A stretch of DNA of 64,000 nucleotides from Geodermatophilus normandii (GTDB taxonomy: Bacteria; Actinomycetota; Actinomycetes; Mycobacteriales; Geodermatophilaceae). This document shows positions 26,758 through 35,171 of the stretch, piece by piece; within the stretch, counting starts at the first letter, position 1, and each line of letters opens with the position of its first letter. A program made the position numbers and the translations under genes. The stretch is taken from contig NZ_QGTX01000001.1 in assembly GCF_003182485.1 (NCBI RefSeq), positions 1,446,001 through 1,510,000 of the forward strand, given 5' to 3'. A model generated the notes under the pieces. That model was not told the origin of the DNA. It ran no database searches and worked only from the letters and a program-made list of their open reading frames with translations.

Positions 26758-27803
26758 CGTCGTCCCGTCCTCTCCGTACCCCGGTGTGCAGCGTCGCGGA
26801 TCTCGCCGACCAGCTCCTCCAGGATGTCCTCCAGCGCCACGACGCCGACCACCCGGCCCGCGTCGGTGACCGCGGCGAACTGGGCGCGGCCGGCCTGCAT
26901 GACCGCCAGCGTGCGCCGCAGGTCGTCCTCGGCGGCCACCCGCGGCAGCGGCCGGGTGATGTCCCGGACCCGCGGCTCGGGCGCCCCGTCGGCCTGCAGC
27001 ACGTCCTTGACGTGCACGTAGCCGAGCAGCCGGTCGCCGACGGCCACCGGGAAGCGGGAGAAGCCGGTGGTGGCCGCGGCCCGCTCGATGGCGGCGGTGT
27101 CGTCGTCCGGCCCGACCACGGTCAGCGCGACCCGCGGGATGAGCACCGAGCGGGTGTCGCGCTCCTCCAGGCCCAGTGCGCCGGTGAGCAGCTCGTGGCC
27201 CCGCGCGTCGAGCAGCCCGCCGGCGCGGGACTCGTCGAACAGGCCCGACACCTGGTCGCGGGTGAACGCGCTGGTCACCTCGTTGCGCGGGGTGACGCCG
27301 AGCAGCCGCAGCACTCCGTTGGCCAGCGCGTTGAGCGCCACGATGACCGGCTTGAGCACCGTGACGACGGCGGCCAGCGGCGGGGTCAGCGCCAGCGCCG
27401 CGCGGTCCGGGCCGGCCAGCGCCAGGTTCTTCGGCACCATCTCGCCGATCACCACGTGCAGGGCGACGACGGCGGTCAGCGCGAGGACGAAGGAGATCGG
27501 GTGCACCAGCGCCTCGGGCACCGCCAGCGCCGCGAAGACCGGCTCCAGCAGGTGCGCCACCGCGGGTTCACCGATGGCGCCGAGGCCCAGCGAGCACACG
27601 GTGATGCCCAGCTGCGCGCCGGCCATCATCAGCGACACCCGCTCCATCGCGGCGAGCGTCGTGCGGGCGCGGCGGGAGCCGGCGTCGGCCAGCGGCTCGA
27701 TCGACGAGCGGCGGGCGGAGATCAGCGCGAACTCCGCGCCGACGAAGAACGCGTTGGCCAGCAGCAGCACGACGGCGACGAGCACGCCGACCCAGTCACC
27801 CAC
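26754..27803 (-). CDS. CorC/HlyC-family membrane protein (CNNM and CBS domains)
   Basis: The 349-residue protein has a CNNM-type membrane domain (about 1-180, starting WVGVLVAVVLLLANAFFVGAEFALI with GEMVPKNLAL) and two CBS domains (about 215-335, RSVLIPRVALTVVGPDDD, FPVAVGDRLLGYVHVKDVL, VVGVVALEDILEELVGEI). The short C-terminus lacks the CorC_HlyC transporter-associated domain that its neighbour has. Family members act in Mg2+ or Co2+ export. GTG 27803 lies inside the upstream paralogue's end (8-base overlap). Confidence 0.87.
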   Translation of the reverse strand: MGDWVGVLVAVVLLLANAFFVGAEFALISARRSSIEPLADAGSRRARTTLAAMERVSLMMAGAQLGITVCSLGLGAIGEPAVAHLLEPVFAALAVPEALVHPISFVLALTAVVALHVVIGEMVPKNLALAGPDRAALALTPPLAAVVTVLKPVIVALNALANGVLRLLGVTPRNEVTSAFTRDQVSGLFDESRAGGLLDARGHELLTGALGLEERDTRSVLIPRVALTVVGPDDDTAAIERAAATTGFSRFPVAVGDRLLGYVHVKDVLQADGAPEPRVRDITRPLPRVAAEDDLRRTLAVMQAGRAQFAAVTDAGRVVGVVALEDILEELVGEIRDAAHRGTERTGRR

Positions 27804-29187
27804 GGTCGGCCTCCTCGTCCTCGTTCCCGGTGGTCGCGGGCACCTCGCCGACGAGCGCCCGCTCCACGCGGGTGCCGTCGACCCGCTCGACCTCGACCCA
27901 CACGCCCGCCGGCAGGCCGTCGGCCTCCGCGGCGAGCTCCGGCGGCAGGGTGGGCCGAGCCTCGATCCGGTCACCGACCTCGGGGATCCGGCCCAGCACG
28001 TGCAGCACCAGGCCGCCGAGGGTCTCCCAGTGCCGGTCGGAGGGGACCGCGAGGCCGGTGGCGGCGGCCACCTCGTCCGGGCGCAGCAGGCCCGACACCG
28101 ACCAGGTGCCCTCGCCGCGGTCGACGACGTCGTCGCCGGTCTCCTGGTCGTACTCGTCGGTGAGGTCGCCGACGATCTCCTCCACGAGGTCCTCGATGGT
28201 CACGACGCCGTCGGTGCCGCCGTACTCGTCGACGACGACGGCCATCTGCAGCCCGCCGCGGCGCAGGTCACCGAGCAGGTCGTCCAGCCGCCGTGACGTC
28301 GGGACGAACAGCGCCGGGAGCATGACCGCCGAGACCGGGGTGCCGCCCCGCCGGTCACGCGGCACGGCCAGGGCGTGTTTCACGTGGACCATGCCGACGA
28401 CGTCGTCGACCCCGGCGCCGGAGACGACCGGGAAGCGCGAGTGCCCGGAGTCGCGGGCGGCCCGGAGCACCTCGTCGACCGGGGCGTCGTCGAGGACGGT
28501 GGTCATGCGGGTGCGCGGGGTGGCCGCGTCGCTGGCGCGCAGCTCCCCGAAGGCCAGCCCCCGCTCGAGCAGGACGGCGGTCTCGGCCGGGAGGGTGCCC
28601 TGCCGGCCGGAGCGGCGGACCAGCGAGGTCAGCTCCTCCGGGGAGCGGGCCGAGGCCAGCTCCTCCTGCGGCTCGACGCCGAACAGCCGGCGCAGGACGG
28701 CGTTGGCCCAGCCGTTGAGGAAGCGGATGACCAGCGACGTCGCGCGGGTGAAGCCGCGCTGGAAGCCCGACACCGCCCGCGCGGTGCGCAGCGGCTCGCT
28801 GATGGCCACGTTCTTGGGCACCAGCTCGCCGAACACCATCGTCAGCGCGGTGGCCAGGACGAGCGCCACGGTGATCGAGACCGACCGGGCGGCGCCACCG
28901 GACAGGCCCACCGCCTCCAGGGGTCCGCGCAGCAGGGCGGCGATCGAGGGCTCGGCGACGAAGCCGATGGCCAGGTTGGTCACGGTGATGCCGAGCTGGG
29001 CGCCCGAGAGCTGGGTGGAGAGGGTCTTCAGGGCGGCGAGCACCCCGGCCGACCCCCGCACACCCGCCTCGACCTCGCGTTCGACGGTGGGCCGGTCGAC
29101 GGTCACCAGGGCGAACTCGAAGGCCACGAAGGCGGCGCAGGCGAGGACGAGCAGGACGCCGACGAGGACCAGCAGCCACTCGATCAT
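27796..29187 (-). CDS. CorC/HlyC-family membrane protein, full length
   Basis: The 463-residue paralogue has the CNNM membrane domain (WLLVLVGVLLVLACAAFVAFEFALV, GELVPKNVAI), a CBS pair (MTTVLDDAPVDEVLRAARDSGHSRFPVVSG and MAVVVDEYGGTDGVVTIEDLVEEIVG) and the C-terminal CorC_HlyC domain (HWETLGGLVLHVLGRIPEVGDRI). Its order with the shorter paralogue is conserved in actinobacteria. ATG 29187 was used. The likely role is divalent metal efflux or Mg2+ homeostasis. Confidence 0.88.
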   Translation of the reverse strand: MIEWLLVLVGVLLVLACAAFVAFEFALVTVDRPTVEREVEAGVRGSAGVLAALKTLSTQLSGAQLGITVTNLAIGFVAEPSIAALLRGPLEAVGLSGGAARSVSITVALVLATALTMVFGELVPKNVAISEPLRTARAVSGFQRGFTRATSLVIRFLNGWANAVLRRLFGVEPQEELASARSPEELTSLVRRSGRQGTLPAETAVLLERGLAFGELRASDAATPRTRMTTVLDDAPVDEVLRAARDSGHSRFPVVSGAGVDDVVGMVHVKHALAVPRDRRGGTPVSAVMLPALFVPTSRRLDDLLGDLRRGGLQMAVVVDEYGGTDGVVTIEDLVEEIVGDLTDEYDQETGDDVVDRGEGTWSVSGLLRPDEVAAATGLAVPSDRHWETLGGLVLHVLGRIPEVGDRIEARPTLPPELAAEADGLPAGVWVEVERVDGTRVERALVGEVPATTGNEDEEADRG

Positions 29188-29256
29188 GCGGTGGTCCGCG
29201 GGAGCGGGGAGGAACGGGGAGGGCTCGTATGGTGAGGCTGGCTCACGAGGGGACGG

Positions 29257-29499
29257 TCATCCTCCGGCGAAGGGGGGCAGCACGTCGACGACCGCCCCGG
29301 GTGACAGCTGCAACGAGCGGTCGCGGGTCTGCGTTCCGTCGACGAGGAACGAGCAGGCGGTGAGCACCCGTTCCAGACGCTCGCCGTGCGCCTCGACGAT
29401 ACGGCCGACGAGCTCCTCGAGCGTGCCGGCCGCGCAGGTCTCGGTGTCGACGCCGCTGGCCGCACGGGCCCCGGCGAAGTAGCGCACCGTCACGGACAC
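29257..29499 (-). CDS. moaD: MoaD/ThiS-family sulfur carrier, molybdopterin synthase small subunit
   Basis: The 80-residue ubiquitin-fold protein starts VSVTVRYFAGARAASGV and ends VDVLPPFAGG; the C-terminal Gly-Gly is the thiocarboxylate site. Adjacency to moaA (4-base gap) points to MoaD rather than ThiS. It hands sulfur to precursor Z together with MoaE at 24358-24783. Confidence 0.9.
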   Translation of the reverse strand: MSVTVRYFAGARAASGVDTETCAAGTLEELVGRIVEAHGERLERVLTACSFLVDGTQTRDRSLQLSPGAVVDVLPPFAGG

Positions 29500-29503
29500 G
29501 GAC

Positions 29504-30565
29504 TCAGCCCCCGATGGCCGACATGGGCCGGCTGGGCTGCAGGAAGCTCGGGTCGTCGATGCCGTGCCCCGGGAGCTTGGCCAGGGTGGCGATCCGCCAG
29601 CGGTCGGCGAGCTCGTCGTCGGTGGCACCCTCGCGCATCGCCGTCCGCAGGTCGGACTCCTCGCGGGCGAACAGGCAGTTGCGGATCTGGCCGTCGGCGG
29701 TGAGCCGGGTGCGGTCGCAGGTGCCGCAGAACGAGCGGGTGACCGAGGCGATGACCCCGACGGTGGCCGGGCCGCCGTCGACCAGCCAGCGCTCGGCCGG
29801 GGCCGACCCGCGCTCCTCGGTGTCGGGAGTGAGCTCGTGGGCGGCCGACAGGCGGGCCAGGATGTCCTCGGCGGTGACCATCTCGCCGCGGGTCCAGGCG
29901 TGGTGGGCGTCCAGCGGCATCTGCTCGATGAAGCGCAGCTGGTAGCCGTGCTCCAGGCAGAAGTCGAGCAGCGGCACGGCGTCGGCCTCGTTCATGCCGC
30001 GCAGCAGGACGGCGTTGACCTTCACCGGCGTGAGCCCGGCGTCGGAGGCGGCCCGCAGGCCGGCGAGCACGTCGTCGAGCCGGTCGCGGTGGGTCAGGGC
30101 CCTGAACCGCTCGCGGTCGAGGGTGTCGAGGCTGACGTTGATCCGGTCCAGCCCCGCGGCGGCGAGCGCGGGCGCGACGCGGGCCAGGCCGATGGCGTTG
30201 GTGGTGAGGCTGACCTCGGGGCGCGGGGACAGCGCGGTGGCCGCCGCCACGATGCCCACCAGGCCGGGGCGCAGCAGCGGCTCCCCACCGGTGAAGCGGA
30301 CCTCCCGGATGCCCAGCCGCTCGACGCCGATGCGGACCAGCCGGGCGACCTCGTCGTCGGTCAGCTGCTCGACCTTGGGCAGCCACTGCAGGCCCTCGGG
30401 CGGCATGCAGTAGGTGCACCGCAGGTTGCAGCGATCGGTCAGCGACACCCGCAGGTCGGTGGCGACCCGGCCGTGCCGGTCGACCAGCCCGCCGCTGCCC
30501 GGGACGGCTGCGTCCGGCCCGGGGACCGGACGGGTCCAGGGGTCGGGTAGCGGGGCGCTGCTCAC
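29504..30565 (-). CDS. moaA: GTP 3',8-cyclase (molybdenum cofactor biosynthesis)
   Basis: The 353-residue radical SAM enzyme has the N-terminal cluster motif CNLRCTYC (Cys 46, 50, 53), the SAM segment RFTGGEPLLRPGL, the C-terminal cluster (SFCGTCDRTRLTADGQIRNCLF) and the C-terminal GG (SAIGG) required for activity. It makes the first intermediate of the molybdenum cofactor from GTP. GTG 30565 has TACATT (30573-30578, minus strand) 7 bases upstream, so it may be leaderless. moaD follows directly. Confidence 0.95.
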   Translation of the reverse strand: MSSAPLPDPWTRPVPGPDAAVPGSGGLVDRHGRVATDLRVSLTDRCNLRCTYCMPPEGLQWLPKVEQLTDDEVARLVRIGVERLGIREVRFTGGEPLLRPGLVGIVAAATALSPRPEVSLTTNAIGLARVAPALAAAGLDRINVSLDTLDRERFRALTHRDRLDDVLAGLRAASDAGLTPVKVNAVLLRGMNEADAVPLLDFCLEHGYQLRFIEQMPLDAHHAWTRGEMVTAEDILARLSAAHELTPDTEERGSAPAERWLVDGGPATVGVIASVTRSFCGTCDRTRLTADGQIRNCLFAREESDLRTAMREGATDDELADRWRIATLAKLPGHGIDDPSFLQPSRPMSAIGG

Positions 30566-30630
30566 GCTGGCGAATGTAGTAGCGGAACGCGGGCGCGTCC
30601 CCCGACCAGCGGGGGACGTCTCCCGAGACG

Positions 30631-30679
30631 CCGCATCCGCGGGCGCGACCGGAGGATCCGGCCGCGCCCGCGGATGCGG
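30631..30679 (-). terminator. Hairpin terminator after the secreted hypothetical protein
   Basis: A 17-bp perfect stem (30631-30647 with 30663-30679), with a smaller inner CCGGA/TCCGG pair, lies 34 bases past the stop of the gene at 30714-31583 and upstream of moaA. Confidence 0.7.
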
Positions 30680-30713
30680 GACGCTGCGCCGACGTTGCAC
30701 GCCGGCGGGGAGG

Positions 30714-31583
30714 TCAGCCGATCGGGGTGGGGTTCGTCGGGTCCGGGGGCACCGGCACCGAGCCCTGGATGCGGTTGCGGGCCTGGCAGTCGCTGGTGCA
30801 GTTGGTGGCGCCGGCCGAGAGCTCGATCGAGTCCTCACCGAGCACCCCGCCCATGCGGCCGCCCGAGGCGACCGACCAGCGGGTCGTGGTGGCCGTCTGC
30901 TCGAGCTTGGTGGCCACCTGGGGGCTGTCCTTGCCGAGCAGCATCTGGTGGGTGGCGTCGGCGGGCACGCCGTCGCCGAAGTTGACCTTGCCCGTGTACT
31001 CGTTCACGAAGTAGAAGAGGCCGGCGCCGAGCGTGTGCACGTACTCGACCGCGGAGCCGAACTCCTGCTCCATCTGGAAGATGCCGCCCTGCGGGGCGTC
31101 CTTCGCCTGGACCTTGAGCTTGCCGCCGGACGCCGTCGTGAACGTGACGACGAGGACGTCGTCGCGCAGCCGCAGCTCGGAGATCCGCACCCCGCGCAGC
31201 TGGGCCGCGGTCAGCACCGGCACCTTGGAGGCGAAGACGACGGTCGGCGTCGTGACCATCCGCTGCGGGTCCGGGGCGCCGGTGAGCGTGTAGTCGTACA
31301 CGCCGAGGGTCGCCGGGGCGATCGTGAAGGTGACGTGCCGGCCGCGGACGGCGATCGGGGCGGTGGGCGCGGTGTCGCGCAGGCGGTACTCGGTGCCGGC
31401 GCCGGGGTTCGACGTGCGTCCGTTGACGGTGACGGCGAAGTCGCCGCCGCTGCTCGCGCCCTCGGTCGCGCCGCCGTCGTCGCCCCCGGAGGCGGAGGCG
31501 GTGCCGGGGACGAGCAGTGCGGCGAGCGCGAGCAGCAGGACGAGGACGGCGCGCAGGGGGCGCGGCCGGGAGGTGGGGGCCAC
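30714..31583 (-). CDS. Secreted hypothetical protein
   Basis: The 289-residue protein has a signal peptide (RPRPLRAVLVLLLALAALLVPGTASASG), then a beta-rich extracytoplasmic region and two cysteines close together near the C-terminus (NCTSDCQARN) that probably form a disulfide. No known domain was recognised. GTG 31583 has GAGGAG 6 bases upstream. It is divergent from the MFS gene, and a perfect 18-bp palindrome lies in the shared promoter region. Confidence 0.65.
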   Translation of the reverse strand: MAPTSRPRPLRAVLVLLLALAALLVPGTASASGGDDGGATEGASSGGDFAVTVNGRTSNPGAGTEYRLRDTAPTAPIAVRGRHVTFTIAPATLGVYDYTLTGAPDPQRMVTTPTVVFASKVPVLTAAQLRGVRISELRLRDDVLVVTFTTASGGKLKVQAKDAPQGGIFQMEQEFGSAVEYVHTLGAGLFYFVNEYTGKVNFGDGVPADATHQMLLGKDSPQVATKLEQTATTTRWSVASGGRMGGVLGEDSIELSAGATNCTSDCQARNRIQGSVPVPPDPTNPTPIG

Positions 31584-31621
31584 GGGGCTCCTCGGGTCGG
31601 CGGATCGGGCGCGGACCAGAG

Positions 31622-31639
31622 TGCATGAACGTTCATGCA
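31622..31639. promoter_or_regulatory. 18-bp perfect palindrome between divergent genes
   Basis: TGCATGAACGTTCATGCA is fully self-complementary and lies 38 bases before the secreted-protein start and 133 bases before the MFS start. Size and position fit an operator for a dimeric repressor such as a TetR protein. No regulator gene is adjacent. Confidence 0.5.
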
Positions 31640-31772
31640 TCCTGCGTGACGACACGCACACCGACAGTAAGCCGGACGACGGCGCCGCGGGGCGTTGTTA
31701 CGGTCGGGTCGCCACCCGAGAGTCCGGCGGGCAGTCCCGCACTCGCCTGTGGCCAGGAAGCGCGAGAAGCCC

Positions 31773-33041
31773 GTGTCACCCCGCACCGTCCTCCGTCCGC
31801 TGCTGAGCCCCCTCCTCGGGCCGTACGCCCGCCTGTTCGCCGTCCCCGGTGCCGCGCGGTTCTCCCTCGCCGGGTGGGTCGCCCGGCTGCCGCTGCCGAT
31901 GCTGGGCCTGGGCGCGGTGCTGCTCGTGGAGGGCGAGTCGGGCAGCTACGCGCTGGCCGGCGCGGTCTCCGGCACGCTCGCCCTGTCCGCCGCGGTGGGC
32001 GGCCCGCTGTGGTCCCGGGCGATGGACCGGCGCGGCCAGGGCCGGGTGCTGCGGGTCGCCATGGCCGCCTACCTGGTCACCGGGCTGGCCTTCGTCGCCG
32101 TCGTGGTCGGTGACGCGCCCCGCTGGACCTGGTTCGTCCTCGGCGCCCTGACCGGCGCCAGCCTGCCGGGCATCGGCGCGATGGTCCGCGCGCGGTGGGC
32201 CGCCGCCCTCGAGGACGCCGAGCGGCGGCAGACCGCGTTCGCCTTCGAGTCCGTCGTCGACGAGGTCGTCTTCGTCGTGGGGCCGCCGCTGGTGACGGTG
32301 CTGGGCACGCTCGTCGCCCCGGCTGCGGGCTTCACCACCGGGATCGTGCTCGGCACGGTCGGCGGGCTGTGGCTGGCGCGCCAGCGGGACACCGAGCCGC
32401 CGGCGGTGCCCGCGGCGGCCGGTGGCCCCTCCCGGCTGACCGCCGCGCTCGGGCCCGCGGTCGTCGTCGTCACCCTGGCCTACGTCGGCGTGGGCACCGT
32501 CTTCGGCGCGATGGACGTCGTCGTGGTGGGCTTCGCGGAGGAGCAGGGGGTCCCCGCGCTCGCCGGCCTCGCGCTGGCGCTCTACGCCGGCGGCAGCCTC
32601 GTCGCCGGGCTCGCCTACGGCGTGGCCCGCCTGGGGGGCACGCTCGCCGGGCGCTTCCTCGGCACCGCCGTCGCCTTCGGGCTGGCCGCCCAGGGGCTGT
32701 GGGCGGTGTCCTCGCTGCCGCTGCTGGTGGGTGCCGGGTTCCTCGCCGGCCTCGCGGTCGCGCCGGTGCTGGTGTCGGGCGCCTCGCTGGTGGAGTCGCG
32801 GGTACCGCGCGCCGCGCTCACCGAGGCGCTGTCGTGGACCAACACCGGGCTGACGCTCGGCGTCACCGCCGGCTCGGCGCTGGCCGGTGCGGCGGTCGAC
32901 GCGTGGGGGGCCCAGGCCGCCTTCGCCGTCCCCGCGCTCGCCGCGGCCGGGGCCGCGGTGCTGGCGCTGGCCGCCGCGCCGCTGCTGCGCCGCGCCCCCG
33001 AGCGGGACGGGTCACGGGTTGGGGACGCGGTCGGCGGGTAG
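31773..33041 (+). CDS. Major facilitator superfamily transporter
   Basis: The 422-residue protein has about 12 hydrophobic spans, with the loop motif GPLWSRAMDRRGQGRVLRV between spans 2 and 3 in place of the usual GxxxDRxGRR. It resembles the small-molecule exporters of the SotB/YcaD type; no substrate can be named. GTG 31773 was chosen ahead of a GTG at 31749, with GCGAGAAG nearby. It has its own promoter region shared with the secreted protein. Confidence 0.8.
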   Translation: MSPRTVLRPLLSPLLGPYARLFAVPGAARFSLAGWVARLPLPMLGLGAVLLVEGESGSYALAGAVSGTLALSAAVGGPLWSRAMDRRGQGRVLRVAMAAYLVTGLAFVAVVVGDAPRWTWFVLGALTGASLPGIGAMVRARWAAALEDAERRQTAFAFESVVDEVVFVVGPPLVTVLGTLVAPAAGFTTGIVLGTVGGLWLARQRDTEPPAVPAAAGGPSRLTAALGPAVVVVTLAYVGVGTVFGAMDVVVVGFAEEQGVPALAGLALALYAGGSLVAGLAYGVARLGGTLAGRFLGTAVAFGLAAQGLWAVSSLPLLVGAGFLAGLAVAPVLVSGASLVESRVPRAALTEALSWTNTGLTLGVTAGSALAGAAVDAWGAQAAFAVPALAAAGAAVLALAAAPLLRRAPERDGSRVGDAVGG

Positions 33042-33115
33042 CCGAACGGGACGGGGGCCGGGCGCGCGGTGGAGTCGCGTGCCGCCCACCGTCCACCACC
33101 CGAAGAGGAGAGCCC

Positions 33116-33955
33116 GTGGCCACCGTGCCCACCATCCGCCTGAACAACGGCGTCGAGATCCCGCAGCTGGGCTTCGGCGTCTACCAGATCCCGCCGGCCC
33201 AGACCGTCGAGGCGGTCCGCAGCGCCCTCGACGTCGGCTACCGGCACATCGACACCGCCGAGATGTACGGCAACGAGAAGGAGGTCGGCCAGGCGGTCCG
33301 CGAGTCGGGCATCGACCGCTCGGAGGTCTTCGTCACCAGCAAGCTGAACAACGGCTTCCACCGTCGCGACGACGCGCTGCGCGCCTTCGACCAGACGCTG
33401 GCCGACCTCGGCCTCGACACCCTCGACCTGTTCCTCATCCACTGGCCGCTGCCGACGATCGACGTCGACTACGTCGAGACGTGGAAGGCCATGGAGGAGA
33501 TCTACGCCGGCGGGCGCTGCCGCGCGATCGGTGTCTCCAACTTCAACCCGCACCACCTGCGCCGGCTGTTCGCCGAGACCGACGTGCGCCCGGCGGTCAA
33601 CCAGATCGAGGTGCACCCCTACCTCACCAACGACGAGGTGCGGGCCTTCGACGCCGACCACGAGATCGTCACCGAGGCCTGGTCGCCGATCGCGCAGGGC
33701 AAGGTGCTCGGCGACCCCGCGGTCACCGGCATCGCCGAGACGCTGGGCAGGACGCCGGCCCAGGTCGTGCTCCGCTGGCACGTGCAGCGCGGCGACGTCG
33801 TCTTCCCCAAGTCGGTGACCCGCGAGCGCGTGGAGCAGAACTTCGCGCTGTTCGACTTCGAGCTCGACGAGGGCCAGATGGCGACGATCAGCGGCCTCGA
33901 CCGCGGCGAGCGCACCGGCCCCGACCCGGACACGTTCGACTACGTGCCCGGCTGA
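33116..33955 (+). CDS. Aldo/keto reductase
   Basis: The 279-residue TIM-barrel enzyme has the full catalytic tetrad: Asp46, Tyr51 (RHIDTAEMYGNE), Lys76 (VTSKLNN) and His109 (LIHWP), and the NADPH-binding tail PKSVTRERVEQNFALFDFEL. It resembles the 2,5-diketo-D-gluconate reductase group (AKR5). GAAGAGGAG precedes GTG 33116. The stop codon is the first base of a large hairpin shared with the convergent DUF3097 gene. Confidence 0.92.
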   Translation: MATVPTIRLNNGVEIPQLGFGVYQIPPAQTVEAVRSALDVGYRHIDTAEMYGNEKEVGQAVRESGIDRSEVFVTSKLNNGFHRRDDALRAFDQTLADLGLDTLDLFLIHWPLPTIDVDYVETWKAMEEIYAGGRCRAIGVSNFNPHHLRRLFAETDVRPAVNQIEVHPYLTNDEVRAFDADHEIVTEAWSPIAQGKVLGDPAVTGIAETLGRTPAQVVLRWHVQRGDVVFPKSVTRERVEQNFALFDFELDEGQMATISGLDRGERTGPDPDTFDYVPG

Positions 33956-34043
33956 GGGAGGCTCCTGCCCCTGCCGCTCGTGCGGCCCTCCTGCGGGGTC
34001 CCGCAGCGGGCCTGCGAGCGGTGGGGCAGGAGGCCCTCCCTCA
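33953..34043. repeat. Dispersed palindromic element, copy B (bidirectional terminator)
   Basis: The element fills the whole gap between two convergent genes. Its arms run from TGAGGGAGG at the aldo/keto reductase stop to CCTCCCTCA at the DUF3097 stop: 33953-33980 pairs with 34015-34043 with only two unpaired bases and two mismatches. Inside it has GGCCCTCCTGC (33984-33994) and GCAGGAGG (34026-34033) and the core CCTGCGAGCGGTG (34011-34023) shared with copies C and D. Confidence 0.75.
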
Positions 34044-34850
34044 GTCCTGCGTGACGAAGTCGATGAGCTCCTCGACCCGGCCGATGAGCGCGGGCTCGAG
34101 GTCGGTCCAGGTCCGCACGCGGGCGAGGATGCGCTGCGCCCACACGTAGCCGGTGTCGTCCTCCCAGCCGAGCCGGCGGCAGACGCCCTCCTTCCACGGC
34201 TCGCCCCTCGGCACGGTCGGCCACGCGCGGATGCCGACGACGGAGGGCTTGACCGCCTGCCAGATGTCGACGAACGGGTGGCCGACGACCAGCGCGTGCT
34301 GGCCGGTCACCTGCTCGGCGATCCGCGACTCCTTCGACCCGCGCACCAGGTGGTCGACCAGCACGCCCAGCCGCCGGTCCTGCGCCGGGCGGAACTCGCG
34401 CACGATGCCGGGCAGGTCGTCCACGCCGTGCAGCGGCTCGACGACGACGCCCTCGATGCGCAGGTCGTGGCCCCACACCTTCTCGACCAGCTCGGCGTCG
34501 TGCTTGCCCTCGACGTAGATGCGTCCCTCGCGCGCGACGCGGGCGCGGGCGCCGGCCACGTAGGTCGAGCCCGAGGCGCTGCGGGTCGGCGTCGCCGGGC
34601 CCCTCGGGGTGGGGCGCACGAGCACGACCGGCCGGCCGTCGACCCAGAAGCCCGGGCCGAGCGGGTAGGCGCGCACCTTCCCGAAGCGGTCCTCGAGGTG
34701 GACGACGTCCTTCTCGCAGCGCACGACGGCGCCGACGAACCCCGAGCTGGGGTCCTCGACCACGAGGTCGCGCTCGGCGGCCACCTGCGGCGGCGGCTTC
34801 CTGACCGTGCGGGGGTGCACCAGGTCGTCATAGGGGGAGCGGGGCGGCAC
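34041..34850 (-). CDS. DUF3097 family protein
   Basis: The 269-residue soluble protein has the DUF3097 hallmarks: LVVEDPSSGFVGAVVRCEKDVVHLEDRFGKVRAYPLGPGFWVDGRPVVLVRP, then a Toprim-like segment EGRIYVEGKHDAELVEKVWG, and HPFVDIWQAVKPSVVGI. The EGKHDAE motif is the Toprim glutamate with acidic residues, hinting at nucleic-acid or nucleotide chemistry, though no function is established that I know of. GTG 34850 follows GGGAGC. It ends in the shared hairpin. Confidence 0.85.
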   Translation of the reverse strand: MPPRSPYDDLVHPRTVRKPPPQVAAERDLVVEDPSSGFVGAVVRCEKDVVHLEDRFGKVRAYPLGPGFWVDGRPVVLVRPTPRGPATPTRSASGSTYVAGARARVAREGRIYVEGKHDAELVEKVWGHDLRIEGVVVEPLHGVDDLPGIVREFRPAQDRRLGVLVDHLVRGSKESRIAEQVTGQHALVVGHPFVDIWQAVKPSVVGIRAWPTVPRGEPWKEGVCRRLGWEDDTGYVWAQRILARVRTWTDLEPALIGRVEELIDFVTQD

Positions 34851-35171
34851 GCTCCCAGGAGAGCCGATCGGGGCGCCCGGGCCCGGACGACGCGCCGAGG
34901 GAGGACCGCCGGACGCCGCGCGACACGCCCGGGCGGCGACGTCGTGGCGTTGCGTGACGGTTCGTCGCGGTCGGTCGAGGCGCTCCGGCGGGCCCGTGGT
35001 CGGGCCGTGACCTGCGGATTCGCCCGGTCCGGGGGGACGGTCGCCGAGGACCGGCCGGACCACGCTCAGCGACCGAAGTGTCCGAGTCGATCTCCGTCGT
35101 TTCGCTCCGGCCAGTGTGGTCACTGATCCAGACGACCGCGACACCAGAGCTCAGATGGGAGCGACACGACG
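34851..35171. promoter_or_regulatory. Divergent intergenic region, DUF3097/DUF2382 genes
   Basis: These 321 bases carry the promoters of both neighbours. GGGAGCG (35158-35164) is the ribosome-binding site for the PRC-barrel gene. I saw no convincing -35/-10 pair, large repeat, RNA gene or extra reading frame with coding character. Confidence 0.4.

Noticed and set aside
30566..30713. Molybdenum cofactor riboswitch before moaA
   Set aside because: The region is short, contains only a terminator hairpin of the upstream gene, and moaA appears leaderless.
31622..31639. LexA (SOS) box
   Set aside because: Actinobacterial SOS boxes have GAAC and GTTC separated by four bases; here they are fused, so the site is a different palindrome.
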